From contig CAYUOH010000005.1 in NCBI GenBank assembly GCA_964446385.1, forward strand, positions 1 through 64,000: DNA of 64,000 bases. The letters are read 5' to 3'. The DNA comes from CAYSRC01 sp964446385 (GTDB taxonomy: Bacteria; Bacillota; Clostridia; Oscillospirales; Ruminococcaceae). The notes beneath the pieces are model-generated. The model made no database searches and had not been told where the DNA came from. It saw only the letters and a program-made list of their open reading frames with translations. Of the stretch, positions 43,701 through 52,493 are shown in pieces. Numbering within the stretch: position 1 is the stretch's first letter; every line of letters begins with the position of its first letter. The position numbers and the translations under genes are program-made.

Positions 43701-44281
43701 ATATCACGAAGCCTTGCAAGGTTTTCTTCAGCTGCCTCAAGGCGGTGTGATGCCTCGTTTTTTCTGAAACGGTATTTCGCAATACCGGAAGCCTCCTCAA
43801 AAATTTCACGCCGGTCGACGGATTTGGATGATACTATTTCGGTGATTTTATTCTGGCCGATTATGGAATATCCGTCACGTCCGAGACCTGTATCCATAAA
43901 TGTTTCCCGGATATCGCGAAGACGTACCGGGTTGCCGTTAAGCAGATAATCGCTGTCACCGCTCAGGTAATACCGGCGGGCTACAACAAGCTCCTCACCA
44001 ATGTCGGTAATTCGTCCGTCGCTATTGTCCAGACACAGCGATACCTGGGCGTATCCCATGGGCTTGCGCAACTGGGTTCCAGAGAACACAACATCTTCCA
44101 TCTTTTCACCGCGTAGTGACTTGGAGGACTGCTCGCCCAAAACCCATCGGACGGCATCGCTTATATTGCTTTTGCCGCTGCCGTTGGGGCCGACAATGCC
44201 TGTATAGCCGTTTTCAAAGGTTATTCTGGTTTTGTCGGGGAAGGACTTGAACCCCTGGATTTCTATAAACTTTAATTGCAA
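40715..44281 (-). CDS. smc: chromosome segregation protein SMC
   Basis: 1188-aa ATPase of the condensin-like complex with ScpA/ScpB. N-terminal Walker A GPNGSGKSNISDAV, long coiled coils (about 165-500 and 670-1030), hinge at about 510-660 (RGIIGTVASLTEVKPGCELAIETALG; NTGGSYTGG), signature LSGGEQTLLAIAIYF and Walker B FCILDEIDSALDE near the C-terminus. Normal length. It sits between a radical SAM gene and ftsY, downstream of rnc. Confidence 0.98.
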   Translation of the reverse strand: MQLKFIEIQGFKSFPDKTRITFENGYTGIVGPNGSGKSNISDAVRWVLGEQSSKSLRGEKMEDVVFSGTQLRKPMGYAQVSLCLDNSDGRITDIGEELVVARRYYLSGDSDYLLNGNPVRLRDIRETFMDTGLGRDGYSIIGQNKITEIVSSKSVDRREIFEEASGIAKYRFRKNEASHRLEAAEENLARLRDILGELEGRMEPLTRQADKAKRFLELSYEKKGLEVTLYCETIDRTIENIRSQNDKIDISAADYREVQGTLDELSAKIEQLYDDNRRRNARIEQYSTEISELQESIALAGNESAVCENDIAHAEERIAELNAEIYLIRQGGDTLPDRIAEQERVIKGINEKLEMRNLVISGLEEQLDRLVEENEISESTRRDVVKKLTVIQDEITSLRLDAASASAEIRSGEERITVLNSNIGQFSDRLCNAENSASELREEREALSKDLESLSNRLGGYSMKLSGRTEAADKARTSVEGLERQKAEYENRASVLRDMERTMDGYFPPVRRVTEAAAGGSLRGIIGTVASLTEVKPGCELAIETALGNSAQDIIVSDERAAMQAIAFLKESKAGRATFQPVDTIKPITFEYADKLPREGIVGIADSLVSCDSRYSAVISRLLGRTVIAEDLDSAQNAAKSLGYRTRIVTLDGQIINTGGSYTGGYTSRRAGLFSRRSEIESLEKSAEVADAKLKEAIVYLEKINREISGLNAEKTAVESDIQNLTVDSIRVDGELSRQDSACFVLRESLEASKSETANIENRIAASRETLTSFENSIEILSAEAAALESVAGDDDNDAAAFMCSRTSLTDAITENKIQRVELTKDAENAVLILENIRRSGTDADDRIGLLDDTITQTRATNDARKVHLEDINKHISLLREQTTDLRTKIDQSSADRNSAEKEITGINAEQNNLIEKRQDLASERARLEERKEAIQKEYDDTVNKLWEDYELTKSEAQALCIPFSNVTELRTRVTSVRNRIRSLGDVNVGAIDELKELSERYVFMKTQVEDVERSKNELTRLITSLEGEMRAIFSESFARINNRFEAIFHELFGGGSARLYYTDEEDILESGIEIEAQPPGKIIKNLASLSGGEQTLLAIAIYFAILAVNPSPFCILDEIDSALDESNVNRFADYLGRVSRSTQIIAITHRRGTMEGAGVLYGVTMQEEGVSRILKMKVDEAILVIEK

Positions 44282-44313
44282 AAGATAATACCTCGCAATA
44301 CTGGTAGTCGTGC

Positions 44314-45303
44314 CTAATAACGTGAAAGTCTAATTTCACCGGCGGGTACTTCAGCATCTGGAACGATGTCCGCCGTAATGCCCCTTTGGGCCAGCAACGC
44401 TATGTTGCAGCGTTTATTTCCAATCACTGAGCTCAGTGATCTGGGATTAACCCGCACCAATGCAGTATGGTTGTTCCCCGCTTCTTCAATGATTTTATTC
44501 AGAAATATACGGGATCGGCAGAGATCGCCGAAAGCGGGATGATACGGACCAGCAACTCTGGTTTCCTGCATGCCGATGTCGGAATGCAGGCCGCTGCGGA
44601 TGACGCGAATGTTCCTCTGCTCAAAGAACACAAGCAAATCTGCGCAGATATCCACGGCGGTATCCAGATCGAGAGGAATATATTCGCCCTGCTCCCAGAG
44701 GGAACAAAGTCCGGTTCCCTTAATAACCTGAGTGGGATATATCCTGACAGTATCAGGAGATAGAGACGCAATCCGTTCTGCAGTGTACATAGCTCCGGCG
44801 GCGGGATTTTCGTCACCATACATGCCTACCATCATCTGCAGCCCCAGTGCAAACCCGTATTTCGAAATAAGGTGGGAAGCCTTTTCGACATCAGTGGCCG
44901 TGTGGCCGCGGCTGTTGGCCTCAAGCACACTGTCCAGCATGCTCTGGGCTCCGAGCTCTATAGAGGTTACACTGTATCTTTTCATTATATCGAGAATATC
45001 TGCATCTATCGCGTCCGGGCGGGTGGAAATGCGGATACCCCTCACCCTGCCCTGTTTTACAAACGGGTATGCCGCCTCCAACAGTGATATCATATAGTCT
45101 CGCGGAACTGCGGTAAAACTGCCTCCGAAAAAAGCTATCTCAGTCTCCATTCCGTTGTCGGCGTATTTATCGCATAGAGCCGTGACCTCTTCAGGTCGCG
45201 GAGCCTTTATTTTGCCGGATATAGCCCGCTGATCGCAAAATATGCAACGCTGTGGGCATCCGATGTTGGGTACAAATATTGAAATGTTGGCGTGACGGAT
45301 CAT
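44314..45303 (-). CDS. radical SAM protein, Elp3-like
   Basis: 329 aa. 4Fe-4S motif CPQRCIFCDQ near residue 16, then EIAFFGGSFTAVPRDY, GIRISTRPDAID, SIELGAQSMLDSVLEANSRGHT, DTVRIYPTQVIKGTGL, as in the elongator-protein-3-like radical SAM family. It lacks the acetyltransferase domain of true Elp3. In Clostridia this gene commonly sits between rnc and smc, as here. The start overlaps the rnc stop by 4 bases (ATGA). A role in tRNA modification is plausible but not established. Confidence 0.92.
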   Translation of the reverse strand: MIRHANISIFVPNIGCPQRCIFCDQRAISGKIKAPRPEEVTALCDKYADNGMETEIAFFGGSFTAVPRDYMISLLEAAYPFVKQGRVRGIRISTRPDAIDADILDIMKRYSVTSIELGAQSMLDSVLEANSRGHTATDVEKASHLISKYGFALGLQMMVGMYGDENPAAGAMYTAERIASLSPDTVRIYPTQVIKGTGLCSLWEQGEYIPLDLDTAVDICADLLVFFEQRNIRVIRSGLHSDIGMQETRVAGPYHPAFGDLCRSRIFLNKIIEEAGNNHTALVRVNPRSLSSVIGNKRCNIALLAQRGITADIVPDAEVPAGEIRLSRY

Positions 45304-45983
45304 TTACCCATAAGGCTCAAGGCCTCGCGTGAGGCGTTCTGTTCAGCCTCTTTCTTGCTGTGTCCGCTGCCTCGTCCAATAACGTTGGTATCGTTCAGAC
45401 GGACCTCGAATGTAAATGTCTTATTGTGGTCGGGACCTTCCTCGCCCACAAGGACATACTGTACCCGTTCTTCGGGGTTCTGTTGGATAATTTCTTGCAG
45501 ATCGGTTTTGTAATCGCGAAAACTGCCGTAATCGTCGCCCTGTTCCGATACGAAACGCATGACGAAATAATTAGCGGGAATCATTCCGCCATCAAGATAA
45601 ATAGCCGCCAGAACCGCCTCGAAGGCGTCTGAAAGGATGGAATCCCTGTCGGCTCCTCCGTTTTTATTCTCGCCGCGGCCCAGCTTTAAATAGCCTCCCA
45701 GATTAATCTCACGGGCGTATGAAGCCAGAGCTTCTTCGCATACCAGCGAAGCACGGTGTCTGGTTAGCTCGCCTTCCGACATGGCGGGTGAAATGCCATA
45801 AACGTATTCCGCAACGATTATCGAAAGAACCGCATCTCCGAGAAATTCAAGGCGTTCATTGCTGTTAATGCGCCCCATTCCCTGCTCATTGGCATAGCTT
45901 GTATGAATGAGGGCGTTTTCAAGATGGCCAATATCCTCAAACCGATAGCCTATGCTGTTTTCCAGATTTATAAGCTGTGACAT
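45300..45983 (-). CDS. rnc: ribonuclease III
   Basis: 227-aa dsRNA endonuclease. Signature NERLEFLGDAVLSIIVAEYVY with catalytic Glu and Asp, LSDAFEAVLAAIYLDGG in the second acidic motif, and a C-terminal dsRBD (DYKTDLQEIIQQ, GRGSGHSKKEAEQNASREAL). Follows plsX after 41 bases with no acpP between, and precedes the radical SAM gene and smc. Confidence 0.98.
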   Translation of the reverse strand: MSQLINLENSIGYRFEDIGHLENALIHTSYANEQGMGRINSNERLEFLGDAVLSIIVAEYVYGISPAMSEGELTRHRASLVCEEALASYAREINLGGYLKLGRGENKNGGADRDSILSDAFEAVLAAIYLDGGMIPANYFVMRFVSEQGDDYGSFRDYKTDLQEIIQQNPEERVQYVLVGEEGPDHNKTFTFEVRLNDTNVIGRGSGHSKKEAEQNASREALSLMGK

Positions 45984-46024
45984 ATGTTATTAACTGTACC
46001 TCCCTTTGGGCATACCAAGAGAAA

Positions 46025-47026
46025 TTAAATTGTCTGCTCCTTCGGGGCAAAATATTTCTCTATTTCCTCAGTCACGCCGCTTTCGTGCCATGTTATCGCC
46101 TGACGTACGGCGTTTTTTATTGCTTCCGCGTCGCTGTTTCCGTGAGCCTTTATTACGGGTTTTGTAAGTCCGATAATGGGAGCCCCACCGTATTTCGAAG
46201 CGCTCATTGAGTCTTTAAATCTGACAAGACCGGGTTTAAGTACAGCGGAGGCTAGTTTTGTGGCAAGGTTCTTATAAAACACGATTTTTAACTTCTGAAA
46301 CATTGCAGAAGCGAGACCCTCGATAGTTTTAAGAATCAAATTGCCGGTAAATCCGTCGGTTACGGCTACATCACAGGCTCCGAGGGGAATATCTCTGCCC
46401 TCAACGTTGCCTATGAAATTGATTGATTTATCCGACTCCAGAAGGGCATATGCCTCCTGCTGAAGAGGCGTTCCTTTTGAAGGCTCCGCCCCGTTGTTGG
46501 CAAGTCCGACCCTAGGACAGTCGACATCCATAACGCGCTGCATGTACAGACTACCCATTATGCCGAACTGGAGCAGAGCATCGGGACGGCATTCGGCGTT
46601 GGCACCGCAGTCTATCAGAAGAAAGCTTCCTGTCGCACTGGGAATAACCGAAGCTAAGGCGGGACGGCTGACGCCCCGGATACGCTTTACGATAAACGTA
46701 CCGCCCAAGTACAGAGCTCCTGTCGGTCCTGCACTGACAAAAGCATCCGCTTTTCCTTCTGCCATCATTGTAAATCCGATACCCATGCTGCTGTCTTTTT
46801 TGGCTTTGAGCACTGCTTTGCTGTCATCATCATATGTCATAACGATATCCGTATTGATAATTTCAATGCCGGAAAGATCAATTTTTTCCTCCGCGGAGAC
46901 ACTCATGATATCATCTAATTTTCCGGTTAGGATAATCTCATGTCCGTACTCTTTGGCCTGAACCGCGCCTTTTACAATCTCGCGGGGAGCGTTGTCCCCT
47001 CCCATAGCGTCAATGACAATTTTCAT
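46025..47026 (-). CDS. plsX: phosphate acyltransferase PlsX
   Basis: 333 aa. Makes acyl-phosphate from acyl-ACP for PlsY in phospholipid synthesis. KIVIDAMGGDNAPREIVKGA at the N-terminus, ADAFVSAGPTGALYLGGT, LIDCGANAECRPDALLQFG, DVAVTDGFTGNLILKTIEG, all standard. The start overlaps the trmFO end by 17 bases. In many Firmicutes acpP lies between plsX and rnc; here it does not. Confidence 0.98.
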   Translation of the reverse strand: MKIVIDAMGGDNAPREIVKGAVQAKEYGHEIILTGKLDDIMSVSAEEKIDLSGIEIINTDIVMTYDDDSKAVLKAKKDSSMGIGFTMMAEGKADAFVSAGPTGALYLGGTFIVKRIRGVSRPALASVIPSATGSFLLIDCGANAECRPDALLQFGIMGSLYMQRVMDVDCPRVGLANNGAEPSKGTPLQQEAYALLESDKSINFIGNVEGRDIPLGACDVAVTDGFTGNLILKTIEGLASAMFQKLKIVFYKNLATKLASAVLKPGLVRFKDSMSASKYGGAPIIGLTKPVIKAHGNSDAEAIKNAVRQAITWHESGVTEEIEKYFAPKEQTI

Positions 47027-48317
47027 TTACAAAGTCCTCCATTTTTTCAAGGGAACGTCTGCTATATGCGGCATATCGTTCGGCTTTGTCACGGATTTCG
47101 GTGTCAAGAGGAGGAAGAACCCCCATATTTGCGCCCATGGGCTGAAAATCCCTGTTTTCGGCGGTAATATATCTCAGCAACGATCCGCACATGCTTTCTT
47201 CAGGCGGAACCGCAGTTCTGCCTTTAAGACGGGCATACAGCGAAACAGCTGCGAGAAGGCCGCAGCAGGCGCTTTCCATGTACCCTTCAAAACCGCTGAG
47301 TTGCCCGGCAATATAAGTGTTGTGACTGTTCTTCAGACTCAAAGAGATATCCAGAACCTCCGAGGAATTCAGAAATGTATTGCGGTGCATCACACCGTAA
47401 CGTACAAATTCGGCATTCTCAAGACCGGGAATCATACTGAATACACGACGCTGCTCAGTGAATTTCAGGTTTGTTTGGAAACCCACGATATTAAACATTG
47501 TGCCCTCTGCGTTTTCACGGCGCAATTGCACAGCGGCCCATGGGCGGTGTCCAGTCGCGGGATCTGTAAGGCCCACCGGCTTCATGGGGCCAAAGCGGGG
47601 GGCATCGTTCCCTCGTTTTGCGAGCTTTTCTATTGGCATGCATCCCTCGTATACGCGCTGGTCCTCCTCAGCAAGGTGCATAGGAGCCGTTTCGGCGTTC
47701 ACAAGGGCCTCAATGAATTCGTTGTAGCTATCTTTGTTAAAAAAGCAGTTCAGATAATCATCGCCGCCTTTTCCGTAGCGTGAGGCGCATGAAGCCTTTG
47801 TCATGTCGATTGAATCGGCAGTTACAATTGGCGCCGCTGCATCGAAAAAGCTAAGCATTCCGCCGCCGCAAAGACTACTCAGATTATCCGCAAGCCGTCC
47901 TTCGGTAAGAGGCCCGGTGGCAATTATCGTGGGAACCGACGTGTCAATATCGGTGTATTCACTGTAAACTATACTGATGTTCGGGTTGGTCTTTAGCGCG
48001 GCTGTGACGCCGCTGCTGAACAGATATCTGTCTACGGCAAGCGCCCCTCCGGCGGGCACGCTGCATTTATCGGCCACTCGCAGGCATAACGATCCCATAT
48101 GACGCATCTCTTCTTTCAAAAGACCCGCTGCGCTTTCAATACGCGCTGCCTTGAAGGAATTGCTGCAAACCAGCTCGGCGAAATCAATGCTTTTATGGGC
48201 AGGTGAATATTTAACGGGCTTCTGTTCATACAAGGTAACCTTTATGCCTTTGCCCGCAAGATAGTTTGCCGCCTCGCAGCCAGCCAGTCCGGCACCTACA
48301 ACAACAACCTCAGTCAT
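47010..48317 (-). CDS. trmFO: methylenetetrahydrofolate--tRNA-(uracil-5-)-methyltransferase TrmFO
   Basis: 435-aa FAD-dependent enzyme forming m5U54 in the T-loop of tRNA. FAD-binding VVVGAGLAGCEAANYLAGKG, ELVCSNSFKAARIESAAGLLKEEM, PAGGALAVDR, and the C-terminal QLSGFEGYMESACCGLLAA and FQPMGANMGVLPPL segments are diagnostic. Overlaps the topA stop by 8 bases; topA-trmFO is a common pairing in Firmicutes. Confidence 0.98.
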   Translation of the reverse strand: MTEVVVVGAGLAGCEAANYLAGKGIKVTLYEQKPVKYSPAHKSIDFAELVCSNSFKAARIESAAGLLKEEMRHMGSLCLRVADKCSVPAGGALAVDRYLFSSGVTAALKTNPNISIVYSEYTDIDTSVPTIIATGPLTEGRLADNLSSLCGGGMLSFFDAAAPIVTADSIDMTKASCASRYGKGGDDYLNCFFNKDSYNEFIEALVNAETAPMHLAEEDQRVYEGCMPIEKLAKRGNDAPRFGPMKPVGLTDPATGHRPWAAVQLRRENAEGTMFNIVGFQTNLKFTEQRRVFSMIPGLENAEFVRYGVMHRNTFLNSSEVLDISLSLKNSHNTYIAGQLSGFEGYMESACCGLLAAVSLYARLKGRTAVPPEESMCGSLLRYITAENRDFQPMGANMGVLPPLDTEIRDKAERYAAYSRRSLEKMEDFVNENCH

Positions 48318-50409
48318 TCTTTTTTACGTCCTCCGAATAACCGCAACCCTCTTTTTCACAGACCAGCACCGGCATGCGGCTTTTTTTACGGAACAGAGTA
48401 CTGCCGCATTTTGGGCAGGTTCTGTCGGAAGGTTCATTCCAGGACATAAAGCCGCATTCTGAAGCTTTTTCACAGCCATAGAACACGTGGCCTTTCCGGC
48501 TGCGCTTGCGTACAATTTTGCCTCCGCATCTGGGACATACGCCTTTTGTTTCGTCCTGCAAACGTTTCGTATTGCGGCACTCGGGGAATCCGGGACAGGC
48601 AAGGAATTTACCGTAGCGTCCGGTCTTCACAACCATCTTCCGGCCGCAGAGCTCACAAACGACGTCGGTGGTCTCAACCGGAAGCTCGATTTTTTGTCCC
48701 TCGGTGCTCTTTTCGGCCTTTTCAAGACTTTTAGCAAAATCGGTGTAAAAGTCATCAACAACCTTTATCCAGCCGTCTCGACCTTCCTCGATGCGGTCAA
48801 GGTTTTTCTCCATATTGGCGGAGAACTTTTCATCTACTATTTGGGGGAAATGCTCATTCATAAGGTCGGTAACTACGGTACCGAGATACGTGGGCTTAAG
48901 TGATTTGCCGTCGCGCTCAACGTATTCGCGGTCGATTATTGTTCCGATTGTGGGGGCGTAGGTTGAAGGACGACCGATACCGTTCTCCTCCAGCGCTTTT
49001 ATCAGCGAGGCTTCGGTGTATCTGTATGGAGGCTGGGTGAATTTCTGTTCGCTTTTGATATCTTTTTTGGCAATGGATTTATCGGCGGTGATATCGGGAA
49101 GAGTAACTTCTTCCTCCTCCTTATCGTCGCTTCCCGCTACATAGATACATGTAAATCCATCAAATTTCACGGTACTACCGCTTGTGCGGAATTCATAATT
49201 TCCGCCGTCGATGTCCACCGTGAGGGTGTCAAGCAGCTGGTCTGCCATACGGCTGGCCACAAAGCGGTTCCATATGAGCTTGTAAAGACGGTACTGGTCG
49301 CTGCTGAGGTATGGCTTAACCGTTTCGGGGGCGAGGTCCATCGAAGTCGGACGTATGGCTTCATGGGCGTCCTGTACGTTTCCGGCGCCTCTGCGTTTGA
49401 ATTTACGGGAACCTGGATATACGTATCCGTCCCCGTAAAAATGCTGTATGTACTGCTTAGCGGCAGCGTCCGCCTCATCGCTTATGCGGAGACTGTCGGT
49501 ACGCATATATGTAATCAAACCGGTGGTTTCGCCTTTGACGTCCACGCCCTCGTAAAGGTCCTGGGCTGCGCGCATGGTGCGTCGAGCAACAAAATTCAGT
49601 TTACGGCTGGCCTCCTGCTGCATGGTGGATGTAGTAAAGGGAGGCTCCGGCGAGCACTTTCTGCTGCCTTTTTTAACGTTTGTGATAGTAAATTCGGCGT
49701 GCTCAAGCTCGTTCAGTATAGCGCGACATTCCGCTTCGTTGTGTATTTTGAACTCTTTGGGGTCGATTCCTTTACGAGTCCGGAGATCGGCGCTGAAAAT
49801 ACGGTGGCCACCGACTATCCGGAGAATTGCCTCGATATTCCAATATTCTTCAGGGACAAAGGCCTGTATTTTGCGCTCACGGTCGACCAGAAGACTTACG
49901 GCAACCGACTGCACGCGTCCGGCAGACAGGCCGCGGCGAATCTTTTTCCAAAGGAACGGGCTTATCTTGTAACCTACTATCCGGTCCAGTACGCGGCGGG
50001 CCTGCTGACTGTCCACAAGATTCATGTTCAACGGACGTGGTGCGTTCATGCCGGATTTGATACCCTTTTGGGTAATTTCGTCGAATGTAATGCGAACGGC
50101 GTCATTGACGTCAAGACCAAGCAGATAGGCAAGATGCCAGGATATAGCTTCACCCTCGCGGTCGGGATCGGTCGCGAGATAAACGTAATCACTGGCGGCA
50201 GCCTTGTCCTTCAGCTCGCGGATAAGTTTTTCCTTTCCGGTGATGTTGAGATACTGGGGGCGGTAGTTTTTGTTGACATCCACGCCCAGGGACTTTTTGG
50301 GAAGATCCCTTACGTGACCCATACTAGCGATTACCTCATATCCGGAACCCAGATACTTTTTAATTGTTTTGGCCTTGGCCGGTGATTCCACAATTACAAG
50401 TTTTGACAT
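48310..50409 (-). CDS. topA: DNA topoisomerase I
   Basis: 699-aa type IA topoisomerase relaxing negative supercoils. TOPRIM domain LVIVESPAKAKTIKKYLG with YLATDPDREGEAISWHL; catalytic Tyr in GLITYMRTDSLRIS; RPSTYAPTIGTI. Three C-terminal zinc fingers (CELCG...CPGFPEC, CPRCG...CEKASEC, CPKCG...CEKEGC). Start follows dprA by 19 bases. Confidence 0.98.
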   Translation of the reverse strand: MSKLVIVESPAKAKTIKKYLGSGYEVIASMGHVRDLPKKSLGVDVNKNYRPQYLNITGKEKLIRELKDKAAASDYVYLATDPDREGEAISWHLAYLLGLDVNDAVRITFDEITQKGIKSGMNAPRPLNMNLVDSQQARRVLDRIVGYKISPFLWKKIRRGLSAGRVQSVAVSLLVDRERKIQAFVPEEYWNIEAILRIVGGHRIFSADLRTRKGIDPKEFKIHNEAECRAILNELEHAEFTITNVKKGSRKCSPEPPFTTSTMQQEASRKLNFVARRTMRAAQDLYEGVDVKGETTGLITYMRTDSLRISDEADAAAKQYIQHFYGDGYVYPGSRKFKRRGAGNVQDAHEAIRPTSMDLAPETVKPYLSSDQYRLYKLIWNRFVASRMADQLLDTLTVDIDGGNYEFRTSGSTVKFDGFTCIYVAGSDDKEEEEVTLPDITADKSIAKKDIKSEQKFTQPPYRYTEASLIKALEENGIGRPSTYAPTIGTIIDREYVERDGKSLKPTYLGTVVTDLMNEHFPQIVDEKFSANMEKNLDRIEEGRDGWIKVVDDFYTDFAKSLEKAEKSTEGQKIELPVETTDVVCELCGRKMVVKTGRYGKFLACPGFPECRNTKRLQDETKGVCPRCGGKIVRKRSRKGHVFYGCEKASECGFMSWNEPSDRTCPKCGSTLFRKKSRMPVLVCEKEGCGYSEDVKKND

Positions 50410-50428
50410 ATTTGCTGTATCCTTTGGT

Positions 50429-51544
50429 TTACTGAAAATTATGTTTTACCGCATAGGTAGAGCCCGCTCCTGATTCTATGATACCGTCGATTTCCATGAC
50501 GGTAAGTTCGGAAAAAAGCTCGTGGGGTTGGAGCCCCGTATTATCAACCAGGCCTTCTATAGTACAGTTCCCTGAATTTATACAGTCGTAAATAATCTGC
50601 TGACGTCTGGTGAGTTTCGGTCCGGTGTATCCGACATACTCAGCCATAGTCAACTGTACTGCGTCGGAAAGCTCCATTCCGAGAGCTGAAAGAACGTCCT
50701 CAGCACATGTTGCGGGCGTCGCCCCCTGTGAAATAAGGAAGTTCGTCCCTTCGCTACGTTCGCTGAAGATACTTCCGGGAACGGCGAAGACTTCACGGCC
50801 GTCGTCCAGCGCCCAGCTGGCGGTAATCATCGTTCCGCTCTTTTTCGCAGCCTCGAAAATAATCACGCCGCAGGAAAGGCCAGAAATAATACGGTTGCGC
50901 TGCGGGAACATAAAACGTTCTCCCTGTGTGCCAGGGGCGTATTCGCTTACAACCGCGCCCTGATTTTCTATCATCCGGCGAAGATCGCGGTGGTTGGAAG
51001 GATATGTTTCGTCTATCGCTGTTCCCAGTACGGCAACTGTTTTGCCCCCGTTATCAAGGGCGGCGCGGTGAACCTCAGAATCGATTCCGTAGGCCATTCC
51101 GCTTATGAAAGTGATTCCTGCTGAAGCGATAGGACTGCAGATTTTATTGACGGCCTCGCGGCCGTATGTTGTGGATACACGACTCCCCACGCCGGCCACG
51201 GAAAGAGTGTCCATAGCAGAGGGGTCTCCGGTAACAAATAGCCCCGAAGGGGCAAACCTTGTATCACGCAGTCTCTGCGGATAAAGGTCGTCGTCATAGC
51301 ATATAAAGCGGATACCGTCTGAAGCCCAGATATCCAGTCTTCGACGGCATTCGTCAGGAGAGGGATCATTCCCGCGGCGTGCTACCCATGACGGGATCAA
51401 AGCCTTTATGCGCGGTTCGAGCCGGTTTTCGTACAGCGAAATGATGTCGCCGTCGAACAGGTTAAGCGCCTGTCGGAATTTAGCGTTGCAACTTCCGAAG
51501 GTTTCGTGAAGCCACAGCCAGTAGGGATAACATTCGATGTTCAT
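50429..51544 (-). CDS. dprA: DNA processing protein DprA
   Basis: 371 aa from the ATG at 51544, which overlaps the TGA of the TrmH-type gene (ATGA) and has GGGAG 8 bases upstream. Rossmann-like core with LSVAGVGSRVSTTYGREAV, ISGMAYGIDSEVHRAALDNGG, FPQRNRIISGLS, plus a C-terminal winged-helix domain (about 300-370). It loads RecA onto incoming ssDNA during transformation; many non-competent bacteria keep it. Confidence 0.96.
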   Translation of the reverse strand: MNIECYPYWLWLHETFGSCNAKFRQALNLFDGDIISLYENRLEPRIKALIPSWVARRGNDPSPDECRRRLDIWASDGIRFICYDDDLYPQRLRDTRFAPSGLFVTGDPSAMDTLSVAGVGSRVSTTYGREAVNKICSPIASAGITFISGMAYGIDSEVHRAALDNGGKTVAVLGTAIDETYPSNHRDLRRMIENQGAVVSEYAPGTQGERFMFPQRNRIISGLSCGVIIFEAAKKSGTMITASWALDDGREVFAVPGSIFSERSEGTNFLISQGATPATCAEDVLSALGMELSDAVQLTMAEYVGYTGPKLTRRQQIIYDCINSGNCTIEGLVDNTGLQPHELFSELTVMEIDGIIESGAGSTYAVKHNFQ

Positions 51545-52305
51545 CTCACAATCTCCCACATGGCTATTGCGGCCGCGGCTGCAGCATTAAGGCTCTCGGC
51601 TTTGTCGGTGATAGGAATGTAGACCGTCATATCGGCCAAAGCAATCATTTCCGGAGAAAAGCCGTGCCCTTCGTTGCCTATCATCAGCGCAGACGGCTGC
51701 TTCCGGGGAATTCCGGTTACAGCAACAGCGCTCGGATCAAGGGTAGCAGCAATAAGAGTGTATCCTCTGCCTCGCAGAAATGACGGATTTTCAGCCCGTA
51801 TGCACGGAACAAGCAGGGATGAACCCATGCTTCCTCGTATAGCTTTGGGTGAAAAGGGATCGGCGCAGGCACCGCATAATACCGCGCCGCCGAATCCGAG
51901 AGCGGCCGCGGTGCGTATCAGTCCTCCGACGTTGCCTGGGTTCTGTATGTCACAGAGCACAACAACTGGAGTCCCGTCGTTCGGAAGCTCCCTTTCGGGT
52001 ATTTCGGCAACGCCGATCATCCCGTCTCCGGAGAGAAAGTAGCTCAGCTTTTCGTAGACACTTTGACTGGTCATGACAATTTCGCAACCAGATCCCGAAC
52101 CGAATGACGTTATTTCTTGATCATATTTTGCCAGAACTTCACCGGTAACCCATAACTGGTGGAACACTGCACGCTCTTCAAGATCAAAGCACAACTTGGC
52201 GCCCTCGACAAGACACAGACCTTGCTCACGACGAACAGACCCGTCGCCCGCAAGGTGGCAGAGATTTTTTACGGCATCGTTTTTTCGGGAAGTAATTGTT
52301 GTCAT
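51541..52305 (-). CDS. TrmH/SpoU family RNA 2'-O-methyltransferase
   Basis: 254 aa. An N-terminal substrate-binding domain (RKNDAVKNLCHLAGD..RREQGLCLVEGAKL) is followed by a SPOUT knot with the three motifs NVGGLIRTAAALGFGG, MIGNEGHGFSP and IPITDKAESLNAAAAAAIAMWE. Likely methylates rRNA; the exact site cannot be assigned. First gene of the long minus-strand cluster to leuS. Confidence 0.94.
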   Translation of the reverse strand: MTTITSRKNDAVKNLCHLAGDGSVRREQGLCLVEGAKLCFDLEERAVFHQLWVTGEVLAKYDQEITSFGSGSGCEIVMTSQSVYEKLSYFLSGDGMIGVAEIPERELPNDGTPVVVLCDIQNPGNVGGLIRTAAALGFGGAVLCGACADPFSPKAIRGSMGSSLLVPCIRAENPSFLRGRGYTLIAATLDPSAVAVTGIPRKQPSALMIGNEGHGFSPEMIALADMTVYIPITDKAESLNAAAAAAIAMWEIVR

Positions 52306-52356
52306 AGTAAGCCTGGGAACCCATTCCGCAAGTTGTAACTTATTAATATACTATAT

Positions 52357-52426
52357 GTCTGTATCAAAATGTCCCGCAAGAGGCAAAAAGACAGTACTTC
52401 CTACATGAAATCAAATTGATACAGAC
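52357..52426. repeat. 11-bp perfect inverted repeat around an intergenic 48-bp spacer
   Basis: GTCTGTATCAA (52357-52367) and TTGATACAGAC (52416-52426) are perfect inverted copies. They lie between the rplT terminator and the TrmH gene, within the likely promoter region of the latter. Either paired operator half sites or the ends of a tiny remnant element. Confidence 0.6.
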
Positions 52427-52454
52427 TCTGATAAATACCGCAAAGCCCGAGCGC

Positions 52455-52482
52455 ATCCGTGGGATGTGTCGGGCGTTGAAGA
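52455..52482 (-). terminator. terminator-like hairpin after rplT
   Basis: Stem GCCCGA...CATCC / GGATGT..TCGGGC with a small internal mismatch, 12 bases past the rplT stop. The minus-strand T content is low (CTTTGCGG), so termination efficiency is uncertain. Confidence 0.6.
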
Positions 52483-52493
52483 CATATTTTGCT

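Noticed and set aside
46992..47783. 263-codon plus-strand frame opposite trmFO
   Set aside because: Antisense shadow; trmFO motifs are complete on the minus strand.
49363..50385. 340-codon plus-strand frame opposite topA
   Set aside because: Antisense to a conserved gene with complete motifs; no ribosome binding site or recognisable domain.
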